DNA of 64,000 nucleotides, taken from contig NZ_JAAFGS010000001.1 in NCBI RefSeq assembly GCF_011090185.1, positions 1,178,001-1,242,000 of the forward strand, given 5' to 3'. The notes below the pieces were generated by a model. It was not told the DNA's origin. It worked only from the letters and a program-made list of their open reading frames with translations, and did not search any database. Below are positions 27,341 through 34,462 of this stretch, one piece after another. This DNA comes from Saccharibacillus alkalitolerans. Lineage in GTDB: Bacteria > Bacillota > Bacilli > Paenibacillales > Paenibacillaceae. The position numbers and the translations under genes are program-made. Every line of letters begins with the position of its first letter. The first letter of the stretch is position 1.

Positions 27341-27928
27341 TCAGTCTTCCGTTTGCAGTTCCTCCGTCCGAAGCAGCAGCGCGAACTGCCGGGCCAGAAA
27401 CTGCGGCGAATACGGCATGTCGCTGCGAAGCCAGGAAGCGATCGTCCCGAGCAGCGCCGCGGAACTGAACCACACGGCCACGTCTTTTTGGATGCCGCGC
27501 TTGACCAGCATATCGTCGGTCATCCCGTCCCCGATCTTTTGGATGAACACGTTTCGCAGCCGCTCGTGAAAAACGGGAATCCGGCGCGAGCCGATAATAG
27601 TCTTATAAAAGTCGGCATTGGCCGCGATATGTTCCAGCAGACCGAGCAGCACGACGTCTCCGGTCTTGCCCTGCTTTTCCTGCATCGTCCGGCTCATCGC
27701 GCGCTCGATATCTTCCGCCATCTCTTCGGCCATTTTCTCCAACATGTCGGGAATATCGCGGTAATGCAAATAGAACGTGACCCGATTGATCGTGGCATAC
27801 GCAGCGATTCGGTTAACCGTGATCTTGTCGATATCCGTCTCTTTCAGCAGCTCGATCAAAGCGCCTTTCAGCAGCTGACGCGTTCGCAGCACTCTCGGAT
27901 CGGTTTTGCTTTTTTCGTGTTCGCTCAT
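27341..27928 (-). CDS. TetR/AcrR family transcriptional regulator of the DHA2 exporter
   Basis: 195 residues. The helix-turn-helix domain is at about residues 13-58 (LRTRQLLKGALIELLKETDIDKITVNRIAAYATINRVTFYLHY), with a helical ligand domain after it. ATG 27928 follows AGGAGGAGCC; the frame upstream to 27985 has no binding site. It is divergent from the exporter and probably represses both. The half-site TGTCGATTAT occurs in both promoters (27972-27981 and 28090-28099). Confidence 0.9.
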   Translation of the reverse strand: MSEHEKSKTDPRVLRTRQLLKGALIELLKETDIDKITVNRIAAYATINRVTFYLHYRDIPDMLEKMAEEMAEDIERAMSRTMQEKQGKTGDVVLLGLLEHIAANADFYKTIIGSRRIPVFHERLRNVFIQKIGDGMTDDMLVKRGIQKDVAVWFSSAALLGTIASWLRSDMPYSPQFLARQFALLLRTEELQTED

Positions 27929-28046
27929 TCGGCTCCTCCTGTTGGCGTTTGATTTACATTTCCGTCTTTTCTGTCGATTATTCAAATTTTAAACAACGTT
28001 TTGCCGGATAGTGAAAATTAGTTTACATTTTCAGAAAAAATGTCGC

Positions 28047-28105
28047 TTGTGCGCAATCTATTTTCGCCGCTATAATCTGATTTATGCATTGTCGATTATC
28101 CGACA
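28047..28105 (+). promoter_or_regulatory. Exporter promoter with TetR-type operator
   Basis: TTGTGC at 28047-28052 and TATAAT at 28071-28076 are 18 bp apart. TGTCGATTATCCGACA at 28090-28105, with inverted arms TGTCG/CGACA, lies just downstream of the start, where a repressor would block transcription. Confidence 0.6.
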
Positions 28106-28150
28106 CTTTGTAAAAAAAGTCTAGACCCGTGATGAGAGGATGAAGAGAAA

Positions 28151-29635
28151 TTGAGCAGTACCCCTAAGACGGAATTGGGATCCGCGAAAAAAGGTCCGAT
28201 CATGTTCATCATGATTCTCGGCGCCTTCCTGGCCACCCTGAACCAAACCATAATGAGCGTAGCCACTCCCGAATTGATGAAAGATTTCAGCATTACGGCC
28301 GCGACGGCCCAGTGGCTGACGACCGGCTACCTGCTGGTTAACGGCGTGCTGATCCCGATCACCGCCTATCTGATGCAGAAATTTTCGACGCGCCAGCTGT
28401 TCCAGGCCGCCATGACGATCTTCCTGGCCGGTACGGTCGTATCGGCGATGGCGAGCGGATTTCCGGTTCTGCTGACCGGACGCTTGATTCAGGCAGCCGG
28501 CGCGGGCATCATCATGCCGCTGCTGATGAACGTGATTCTGGCCCTGTTCCCGCCGGAAAAACGCGGTTCCGCCATGGGGCTCGTCGGGCTGGCGATCATC
28601 GTGGCGCCGGCGATCGGACCGACGCTGGCCGGTTACACGCTGGAACACTACTCGTGGGAAACGATGTTCTATGTCATGATCCCGCTGGCCGTACTGGTCA
28701 TCGTGCTCGGTTTCGTTTACCTGCGCAACGTCGGCGAACGCGTGAACGTCAAGTTCGATGCGCTGAGCGTGCTCTTGTCCACGATCGGATTCGGCGCGCT
28801 GCTGTACGGCTTCAGCCGCGCGGGCAGCTTGGGCTGGTCCAGCAGCGAAGTATTGATCATGATCGCGATCGGCCTGGTGGGCCTGGTCGTCTTCTCTTTG
28901 AGACAGCTCAAAATGAAGGCGCCGCTGCTCGACCTTCGCGCCTTCAAATTCAACATGTTCTCCCTGACGATCGTGATCAGCGTCGCGGTCACGATGATCA
29001 TGTACGCGGATATGATGCTGCTGCCGCTGTATCTACAAAACGCCCGCGGCTATACCGCGATCGAATCCGGCCTGCTGCTGCTGCCGGGCGCATTGATCAT
29101 GGGTCTGCTCATGCCGGTGACCGGACGTCTGTTCGACAAATTCGGAGCCAAATGGCTGACGATCATCGGCATGGTGATCGTGATCGGCACGACGCTGGGC
29201 TTTATCAACTTGACCGATTCCACCAGCTACACGTATCTGGTATTCATGTCGACCGCCCGCCGGATCGGCATGGCGTTCATGATGATGCCGCTTCAGACGG
29301 CCGGCTTGAATCAGCTGCCGCCTCGCCTGAACGCCCACGGCACGGCGATCAGCAACACGACCCGCCAGGTGGCCGGCGCGATCGGCACCTCGCTGCTCAT
29401 TACGATCATGTCCGACCGGGCCAAGACGCACGCGGCCGACCTGATGCAAAACGGCACGAACCCGGCGCAGATCGCGACCCAAGCGCAGATTGCGGGCATC
29501 AACGACGCGTACTTGGTTATCGTCGGGATCGGCATCGTCGGCCTGCTGCTGTCGCTTTTCATCCGCAACGTCAAACGCGGTTCGGACGAAACGATTATCG
29601 TGCACGCGGAAAAGGGCAAGACGGCCGAGGTTTAA
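28151..29635 (+). CDS. MFS multidrug exporter, DHA2 family (EmrB/QacA/LmrB-like)
   Basis: 494 residues with 14 predicted membrane helices. Early motifs LNQTIMSVATPELMKDF and LTTGYLLVNGVLIPITAYLMQKFSTRQLF are typical of DHA2 drug:H+ antiporters, as is GRLIQAAGAGIIMPLLMNV (motif C region). The TTG start at 28151 has AGAGGA about 10 bases upstream; an alternative ATG at 28202 would lose the N-terminal tail. It is controlled by the divergent TetR. Confidence 0.93.
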   Translation: MSSTPKTELGSAKKGPIMFIMILGAFLATLNQTIMSVATPELMKDFSITAATAQWLTTGYLLVNGVLIPITAYLMQKFSTRQLFQAAMTIFLAGTVVSAMASGFPVLLTGRLIQAAGAGIIMPLLMNVILALFPPEKRGSAMGLVGLAIIVAPAIGPTLAGYTLEHYSWETMFYVMIPLAVLVIVLGFVYLRNVGERVNVKFDALSVLLSTIGFGALLYGFSRAGSLGWSSSEVLIMIAIGLVGLVVFSLRQLKMKAPLLDLRAFKFNMFSLTIVISVAVTMIMYADMMLLPLYLQNARGYTAIESGLLLLPGALIMGLLMPVTGRLFDKFGAKWLTIIGMVIVIGTTLGFINLTDSTSYTYLVFMSTARRIGMAFMMMPLQTAGLNQLPPRLNAHGTAISNTTRQVAGAIGTSLLITIMSDRAKTHAADLMQNGTNPAQIATQAQIAGINDAYLVIVGIGIVGLLLSLFIRNVKRGSDETIIVHAEKGKTAEV

Positions 29636-29672
29636 GCGGCAGCTTGCTATAGAGTTTTTAGGCTAGGTTCAG

Positions 29673-29698
29673 CCCGCTCTCCAATGAGCGGGTTTTTT
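29673..29698 (+). terminator. Terminator after the DHA2 exporter
   Basis: CCCGCTC and GAGCGGG form a tight hairpin with a six-base loop, followed by TTTTTT. Confidence 0.9.
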
Positions 29699-29766
29699 CA
29701 TGTCGTTGTCTGCTCCCTCTTCATGCCCTACGCTGAGCCGGCCGACCTCCGGGCCGCCTTCCGTGC

Positions 29767-29964
29767 TAACGGAACGACATGACGCTTAGAAGCGGAATCG
29801 AGGCATTCCGAATTTTTAACGGAACGAGGCGGCGCTTAACGACAAAAAAACCGCTTTTTCCAGCGCTTTAAGCCGAATCGAGATGCCTAAGGGTCGCTGC
29901 GTTCCGTTAAAATCCCGAAGCAGCCAAAAAATCCTCTCTAACGGACATGCGTTCCGTTAGAGAG
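29767..29964. repeat. Intergenic cluster of TAACGGAACG repeats
   Basis: TAACGGAACGA occurs at 29767-29777 and 29817-29827, and the inverted form CGTTCCGTTA at 29900-29909 and 29950-29959. The last copy forms a hairpin, CTCTCTAACGGA (29934-29945) with TCCGTTAGAGAG (29953-29964). The repeats are about 50 bp apart and fill the 417-base gap between the exporter and the lipoprotein gene, where I see no gene. Confidence 0.7.
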
Positions 29965-30052
29965 ACTGTCGGATCGGCGCAGCAGCAAAAAGAGAGCGTC
30001 CGCTTAAACAGGCGCTCCCCCCTTTCGCATATCGGTCCGGCCGATGCGCTGC

Positions 30053-30199
30053 TCAATCTCCGTCATTATCATCGTTTTCCATCTGTTGATGCTCCGCATC
30101 GTCCATGTCCATGCCGTCGTGATCGTCGTCGCCCGAACCGCAGCCTACGACCATCGACAGCAGGCCGATGCCGAGCAGAACGCCCCATGCTTTTTTCAT
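30053..30199 (-). CDS. Small acidic, His/Met-containing lipoprotein
   Basis: 48 residues. The signal peptide MKKAWGVLLGIGLLSMVVGC ends in a lipobox-like VVGC, so the mature lipoprotein starts at Cys20. The mature part is only 29 residues and extremely rich in Asp, with His and Met (DDDHDGMDMDDAEHQQM), which suggests metal binding outside the membrane. AAGGAGGAATCAAA precedes ATG 30199. No recognised family. Confidence 0.75.
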   Translation of the reverse strand: MKKAWGVLLGIGLLSMVVGCGSGDDDHDGMDMDDAEHQQMENDDNDGD

Positions 30200-30333
30200 T
30201 TTGATTCCTCCTTCCCTGCCTTCGCTTCGTTTCGCTACTATAGAATAACCCGCGTACAGCGATTCTGAATGCTGCGGGCGCGCCAAAAGGAGCGGCATCG
30301 TCGATGCCGCTCCGCTGCGCAGCCGAAACTGCT

Positions 30334-30690
30334 TCAAAAGTCGGCTTCCGCCCGCTTCTTTTTGATCTTCGGCCGGGTCAGCTCGAAGCTGTGCCGGACC
30401 AGGTCGAAAATATCTTCGTTATCCAAGGCGCCGTCCAGAATCACCGTGTTCCAATGTTCTTTGTTCATGTGATAGCCCGGCTTAATCTCCTCGTGCAGGT
30501 CGCGCAGCATGGCGGCTCTAATCGGATCGCATTTGAGATTGGCGCATGCATGGCCGTCGCGAACGTAAATAAAAGCAAACGACTTCTTGTTGGCGCCGTG
30601 CCGCATGACCGTCCAGCTCTCGTCGAACGGATAATCCTCGTACGCTCCCGGATACGTCAGGCAGTGCTCGATCAGCTGCTGTTTGTCCAT
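30334..30690 (-). CDS. MmcQ/YjbR family protein
   Basis: 118 residues. LTYPGAYEDYPFDESWTVMRHG, FAFIYVRDGHACANLKCDP and GYHMNKEHWNTVIL are the hallmarks of the YjbR/CyaY-like DNA-binding fold. Cellular role not established. It is transcribed alone, between the lipoprotein and the acetyltransferase genes. Confidence 0.93.
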   Translation of the reverse strand: MDKQQLIEHCLTYPGAYEDYPFDESWTVMRHGANKKSFAFIYVRDGHACANLKCDPIRAAMLRDLHEEIKPGYHMNKEHWNTVILDGALDNEDIFDLVRHSFELTRPKIKKKRAEADF

Positions 30691-30832
30691 GTCCGTTCCT
30701 CCCTTTCCGCTTGAACAATCTCCGTCCCCAGTATAGCAAACAAGCGTTCCGTCATAAACCGGCTTCGGTTCGGCCGCAGCACAAAAAGCGCGCGTCCGAC
30801 AGGAGTCGGCGCACGCCCTTCATGTGCTGCGG

Positions 30833-31438
30833 TCAGGCCCGCGGATATTTGTTCCGGTCTTCTTCCGTGATCTCGCGAATGACCCGGCACGGATTGCCCG
30901 CCGCGATCACGCCCGGCGGAATGTCGCGGTTCACGACGCTGCCCGCGCCGATCACGCTGCCGGCTCCGATCGTGACTCCCGGAAGCACGGATACGCCGCC
31001 GCCGATCCAGACGTTGTCTTCGACCGTGATCGGGTAGGCGAATTCCAGGCCCTGATTGCGCTGCTCGGCGTCGAGCGGATGACCGGCCGTATAAAAGCCG
31101 CAGTTCGGCGCGATAAACACGTTGTCCCCGAATTTCACTCGGGCTTCGTCCAAGATGATCAAGTTATGATTGGCGTAAAAATTCCGGCCCAATTCGATGT
31201 TGTATCCCAGGTCGCAGTAAAAAGGCTGTTCGATCAGGAACGGTCCTTCCGCCTTCGCCACGATCTTGCGGATCATCTCTTCCCGCTCGCTCAGCTTCAG
31301 CGGATTGAGTTGATTGTGCTCGAAGCACAGCGATTTGCAGTACGTACGCTCCCGCACGATCTGGGGATCGTTGTTGCTGTCGTACAGCAGCCCCGCGGCC
31401 GCTTTTTCTTTTTCCGTCATGGTTCGCTGCTCGGTCAT
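30833..31438 (-). CDS. maa: Maltose/galactoside O-acetyltransferase (Maa/LacA type)
   Basis: 201 residues with left-handed beta-helix hexapeptide repeats (GDNVFIAPNCGFYT, ITVEDNVWIGGGVSVLPGVTIGAGSVIGAGSVV). The catalytic histidine is His120 in YTAGHPLD. The N-terminal Mac domain (TEKEKAAAGLLYDSNNDPQIVRER) is present. It transfers acetyl from acetyl-CoA to sugars. It lies 12 bases after ilvD on the same strand and may be part of that transcript. Confidence 0.94.
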   Translation of the reverse strand: MTEQRTMTEKEKAAAGLLYDSNNDPQIVRERTYCKSLCFEHNQLNPLKLSEREEMIRKIVAKAEGPFLIEQPFYCDLGYNIELGRNFYANHNLIILDEARVKFGDNVFIAPNCGFYTAGHPLDAEQRNQGLEFAYPITVEDNVWIGGGVSVLPGVTIGAGSVIGAGSVVNRDIPPGVIAAGNPCRVIREITEEDRNKYPRA

Positions 31439-31450
31439 CGACTTTCCTCC

Positions 31451-33157
31451 TCAGTCTTCAAATAAATCCGTAACCGCGCCTTTCGAAGCGGAAGAAACGA
31501 GGCGGGCATACTTGGCGAGCACGCCCGAAGACACTTTGAGCGGAGGCTGTACCCAGGCTTGCGCACGGGCTGCCAGTTCCTCTTCGCTTACCTCCATCGT
31601 CACTTCCCGGCTTTCGCTGTCGAAAGTCACCAGATCGCCCGTTTGCAGCAGCGCGATCGGTCCTCCCACCTGGGCTTCCGGCGAAACGTGTCCCACGACG
31701 AAACCGTGCGAGCCGCCGGAAAAGCGTCCGTCCGTCATCAGCGCAACTTCGCCGCCCAGTCCTCTGCCGACGATCATCGCGGTCACCGACAGCATTTCCG
31801 GCATGCCCGGTCCGCCCTTCGGTCCGCAGTAGCGGATGACCAGCACGTCGCCTTTTTGGATTTCGTCCCTTTCGATGGCCGCGGTGGCCTCGTCCTCGCT
31901 GTCGTACACTTTGGCCGGGCCCGTGAAGCGCATCTTTTTCATGCCGGACATTTTGGCTACCGCGCCGTCGGGCGCCAAATTGCCTTTCAGCACAACCAGC
32001 GGCCCGTTGGGCTTAAGAGGCTTGTCGAACGGACGGATAACGTCCTGACCTTCCTGCAGGGAAGGCATGTCGGCCAGATTTTCCGCCAGCGTCCGTCCGG
32101 TGACGGTCATGCAATCGCCGTGCAGCAGTCCCTGCTCCAGCAGCATTTTCATCACGCCCGGCACGCCGCCGATATCGTTCAAGTCCTGCATGACATGCGC
32201 GCCGCTCGGCTTCAGGTCGGCCAGATGCGGCACCTTCAGGCGGATGCGTTCGAAATCGTCCAGCGTCAGATCGACGTCGACCGAATGGGCCATCGCCAGC
32301 AGATGCAGGAAAGCGTTCGTCGAACCGCCGAGCGCCATGACGACCGTAATCGCGTTCTCGAACGCCTCTTTGGTCATGATGTCGCGCGGATAAATGCCTT
32401 TTTCCAGCAGGTTGAGAACCGCCGCGCCGGCTCTTTCGCACTCTTCCGCTTTGCCCGGCGAAATCGCCGGCGTCGACGACGAACCCGGCAGGCTCATGCC
32501 CATCGCTTCGGCGGAAGCGGCCATCGTATTGGCCGTGTACATGCCTCCGCACGCGCCGGGACCCGGACAAGCGCTGCACTCGACTTTGTGCAGTTCTTCG
32601 TCGCTCATCCGACCGTCCTGATACTGGCCGACCGCCTCGAACGCGGATACGATATCGATTTTTTTGCCGTCCAAAATCCCCGGTTGGATCGTACCCCCGT
32701 AGACGTACACGGACGGAACGTTCAAGCGCCCCATCGCCATCAGGCAGGCGGGCGTGTTCTTGTCGCAGCCGCCGACCGCCACCAAGGCGTCGAAGCGTTC
32801 CGCTCCGGTGACGATCTCGATGGAATCGGCGATCGCTTCGCGGCTCGGCAGCGAGAACAGCATGCCTTCGTGCCCCATCGAAATACCGTCCGATACGGTG
32901 ATCGTATTGAATACGAGCGGCGCGCCGCCGCTGTCTTTCACGCCTTTTTTCGCGCGGAACGCCAGGTCGTTGATGTGCATGTTGCAGGGCGTCACCTCGC
33001 TCCACGTGCTGGCCACGCCGATCATCGGCTTTTTGAAATCTTCGTCGGTGAACCCCACCGCCCGAAGCATCGCCCGGTTCGGTACCCGGTTGGCTCCCTC
33101 GCTGATCACCTTGCTGCGAATTCTCAAGTCTTTCCGGTTTCCGTTGGTCTGGTCCAT
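31451..33157 (-). CDS. ilvD: Dihydroxy-acid dehydratase
   Basis: 568 residues, full length. The three Fe-S ligands are Cys58 (TPCNMH), Cys131 ([10 protein letters not shown]) and Cys203 ([14 protein letters not shown]). It catalyses the dehydration step of valine, isoleucine and pantothenate synthesis. Start codon ATG 33157 with GGGAGC upstream. It follows a GntR/FCD regulator by 28 bases, an unusual partner for ilvD; no other ilv gene is present here. The EDD family also includes sugar-acid dehydratases, but length and sequence fit IlvD. Confidence 0.95.
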   Translation of the reverse strand: MDQTNGNRKDLRIRSKVISEGANRVPNRAMLRAVGFTDEDFKKPMIGVASTWSEVTPCNMHINDLAFRAKKGVKDSGGAPLVFNTITVSDGISMGHEGMLFSLPSREAIADSIEIVTGAERFDALVAVGGCDKNTPACLMAMGRLNVPSVYVYGGTIQPGILDGKKIDIVSAFEAVGQYQDGRMSDEELHKVECSACPGPGACGGMYTANTMAASAEAMGMSLPGSSSTPAISPGKAEECERAGAAVLNLLEKGIYPRDIMTKEAFENAITVVMALGGSTNAFLHLLAMAHSVDVDLTLDDFERIRLKVPHLADLKPSGAHVMQDLNDIGGVPGVMKMLLEQGLLHGDCMTVTGRTLAENLADMPSLQEGQDVIRPFDKPLKPNGPLVVLKGNLAPDGAVAKMSGMKKMRFTGPAKVYDSEDEATAAIERDEIQKGDVLVIRYCGPKGGPGMPEMLSVTAMIVGRGLGGEVALMTDGRFSGGSHGFVVGHVSPEAQVGGPIALLQTGDLVTFDSESREVTMEVSEEELAARAQAWVQPPLKVSSGVLAKYARLVSSASKGAVTDLFED

Positions 33158-33185
33158 TTCCGATTGCTCCCATCATGTTGGAGTG

Positions 33186-33851
33186 TTAAAGCAGATGTTC
33201 CAGCTCGCGCATCGGGCGTATCAGATTGCTCTTCATCGCTTCGCGCGCACGTTCGGCGTTTCGATCTTGGAAGGCTTCGATAATTTGCAGATGTTCGTCG
33301 ACCGAGGCCTGCGTCGACTCGATCGGCTGCTTCAAAAATACGTATTTGAAGCGCCGGATATGCACTTGGAGCGAATCGCTGAAGCTTGCCGTATACGGGT
33401 TGTCCGACAGCTCGACGATCAAATTGTGAAACTGCTCGTCCGCCTCCATCGCCCGGTAAGGTTGGCCGCTTCCGACCGCCCGCTCGAATTCGGCGTTCAA
33501 ATCTTTCAAGCGTTCGATCTGTTCCGCGCTGACGATCGGAGCCGCCACTTCCGCCGCCAGCGCATGCAGCGCCGCCAGGGTCGAATACAGCTTGAAAATA
33601 TCTTCTTTCCCGATCATCGTCACCCTCGTCTCGCGTCCCGGGTAAGCGGCCACAAGCCCTCTCACCTCCAGCAGTTGAAAAGCTTCGCGGATCGGCGTCC
33701 GGCTGACTCCGAGCGATTCGCTCAGTTCCGCTTCGAGCAGCTTTTCGCCCGGCTGCAGCGTCCCGTCGATAATCCAGCGCTGAATTTGATCGAATGCCCT
33801 CTCTTTGGCCGAAATTCTTGCAGGTTTCACGAAATTTTGGGGAATCGGCAA
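33186..33851 (-). CDS. GntR family transcriptional regulator, FCD (FadR) subfamily
   Basis: 221 residues. The winged helix lies at about residues 10-70 (AFDQIQRWIIDGTLQPGEKLLEAELSESLGVSRTPIREAFQLLEVRGLV), followed by the all-helical FCD ligand domain (DEQFHNLIVELSDNPY, VDEHLQIIEAF) with the usual metal-binding Asp/His positions. The TTG at 33851 is the best start, because AAGGAGG lies 8 bases before it; the longer frame to 33923 runs into the promoter. It precedes ilvD in one transcript. Confidence 0.9.
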   Translation of the reverse strand: MPIPQNFVKPARISAKERAFDQIQRWIIDGTLQPGEKLLEAELSESLGVSRTPIREAFQLLEVRGLVAAYPGRETRVTMIGKEDIFKLYSTLAALHALAAEVAAPIVSAEQIERLKDLNAEFERAVGSGQPYRAMEADEQFHNLIVELSDNPYTASFSDSLQVHIRRFKYVFLKQPIESTQASVDEHLQIIEAFQDRNAERAREAMKSNLIRPMRELEHLL

Positions 33852-33873
33852 CGGCTGACCTCCTTCTTGGCCC

Positions 33874-33914
33874 ACATGCAAATTGTTTACATGCAATATA
33901 TCGCATACGTATGC
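33874..33914 (-). promoter_or_regulatory. Candidate operator elements upstream of gntR-ilvD
   Basis: ACATGCAA occurs twice, at 33874-33881 and 33889-33896 (15 bp apart), followed by the perfect palindrome GCATACGTATGC at 33903-33914. FCD regulators bind short palindromes of this kind, so autoregulation is likely. The divergent operon at 34031 could be affected as well. Confidence 0.45.
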
Positions 33915-34030
33915 CGAAAGCAATGGGGAGCGGTCGATTGTTTTCCCGATCTTTTCGCGTGTTAACGAAAAGCCCTCAACGGGTATGTAACCTTGAGCAT
34001 AACCGCAGACCCATAAAGAGGAGGCATTCT

Positions 34031-34462
34031 ATGAGCAGGCTGCATGACTTATTTGCCGATGTGCTCGGCGAAGTCGAAGCAACTCTGGATGAAACGGAAA
34101 ACATGAGTCATCCGCTCGTCGTTCTGTTCCGTACGTCGCTGCAGGATGAGAAGGAAGCGCTGAACCGGCTGCTCCCGGTATTGAAACAGGACAATCCGGA
34201 CCTGGCCGATTTCAAAAAAGACTGTTCGATCGTTTATTTGAACGACGAAATCGTCGAATCGACGTTCCGGGCCTGGATGCGCGCGGTCGACTGGATGGAC
34301 CACCAGGATTCGGAGGAAGCGGCCAAGCTGGAGAACCGTTTCCCGGGAATCAAAGAAACGCTGAAAAAAGCGGCGGTCGAAATCGAAGAAACGTACGGCG
34401 AGGAATCGAGCAAATACGTCGTACCCGCGCTGTACCGGCCGCAAAAAGGAGGCGTACGATGA
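34031..34462 (+). CDS. Hypothetical protein coupled to the molybdopterin oxidoreductase
   Basis: 143 residues, acidic and mostly helical, without cysteine clusters or membrane segments except a single Cys near residue 65. I do not recognise a family. GAGGAGG precedes ATG 34031, and the stop overlaps the next ATG in the form ATGA, so the protein is made together with the oxidoreductase. Position and helical character make a dedicated chaperone or assembly factor (as NarJ/TorD-type proteins are for related enzymes) plausible, but no sequence motif supports this. Confidence 0.78.
   Translation: MSRLHDLFADVLGEVEATLDETENMSHPLVVLFRTSLQDEKEALNRLLPVLKQDNPDLADFKKDCSIVYLNDEIVESTFRAWMRAVDWMDHQDSEEAAKLENRFPGIKETLKKAAVEIEETYGEESSKYVVPALYRPQKGGVR

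Noticed and set aside
31559-33283. Plus-strand open frame of 574 codons opposite ilvD
   Set aside because: Shadow of ilvD; no recognisable protein family.
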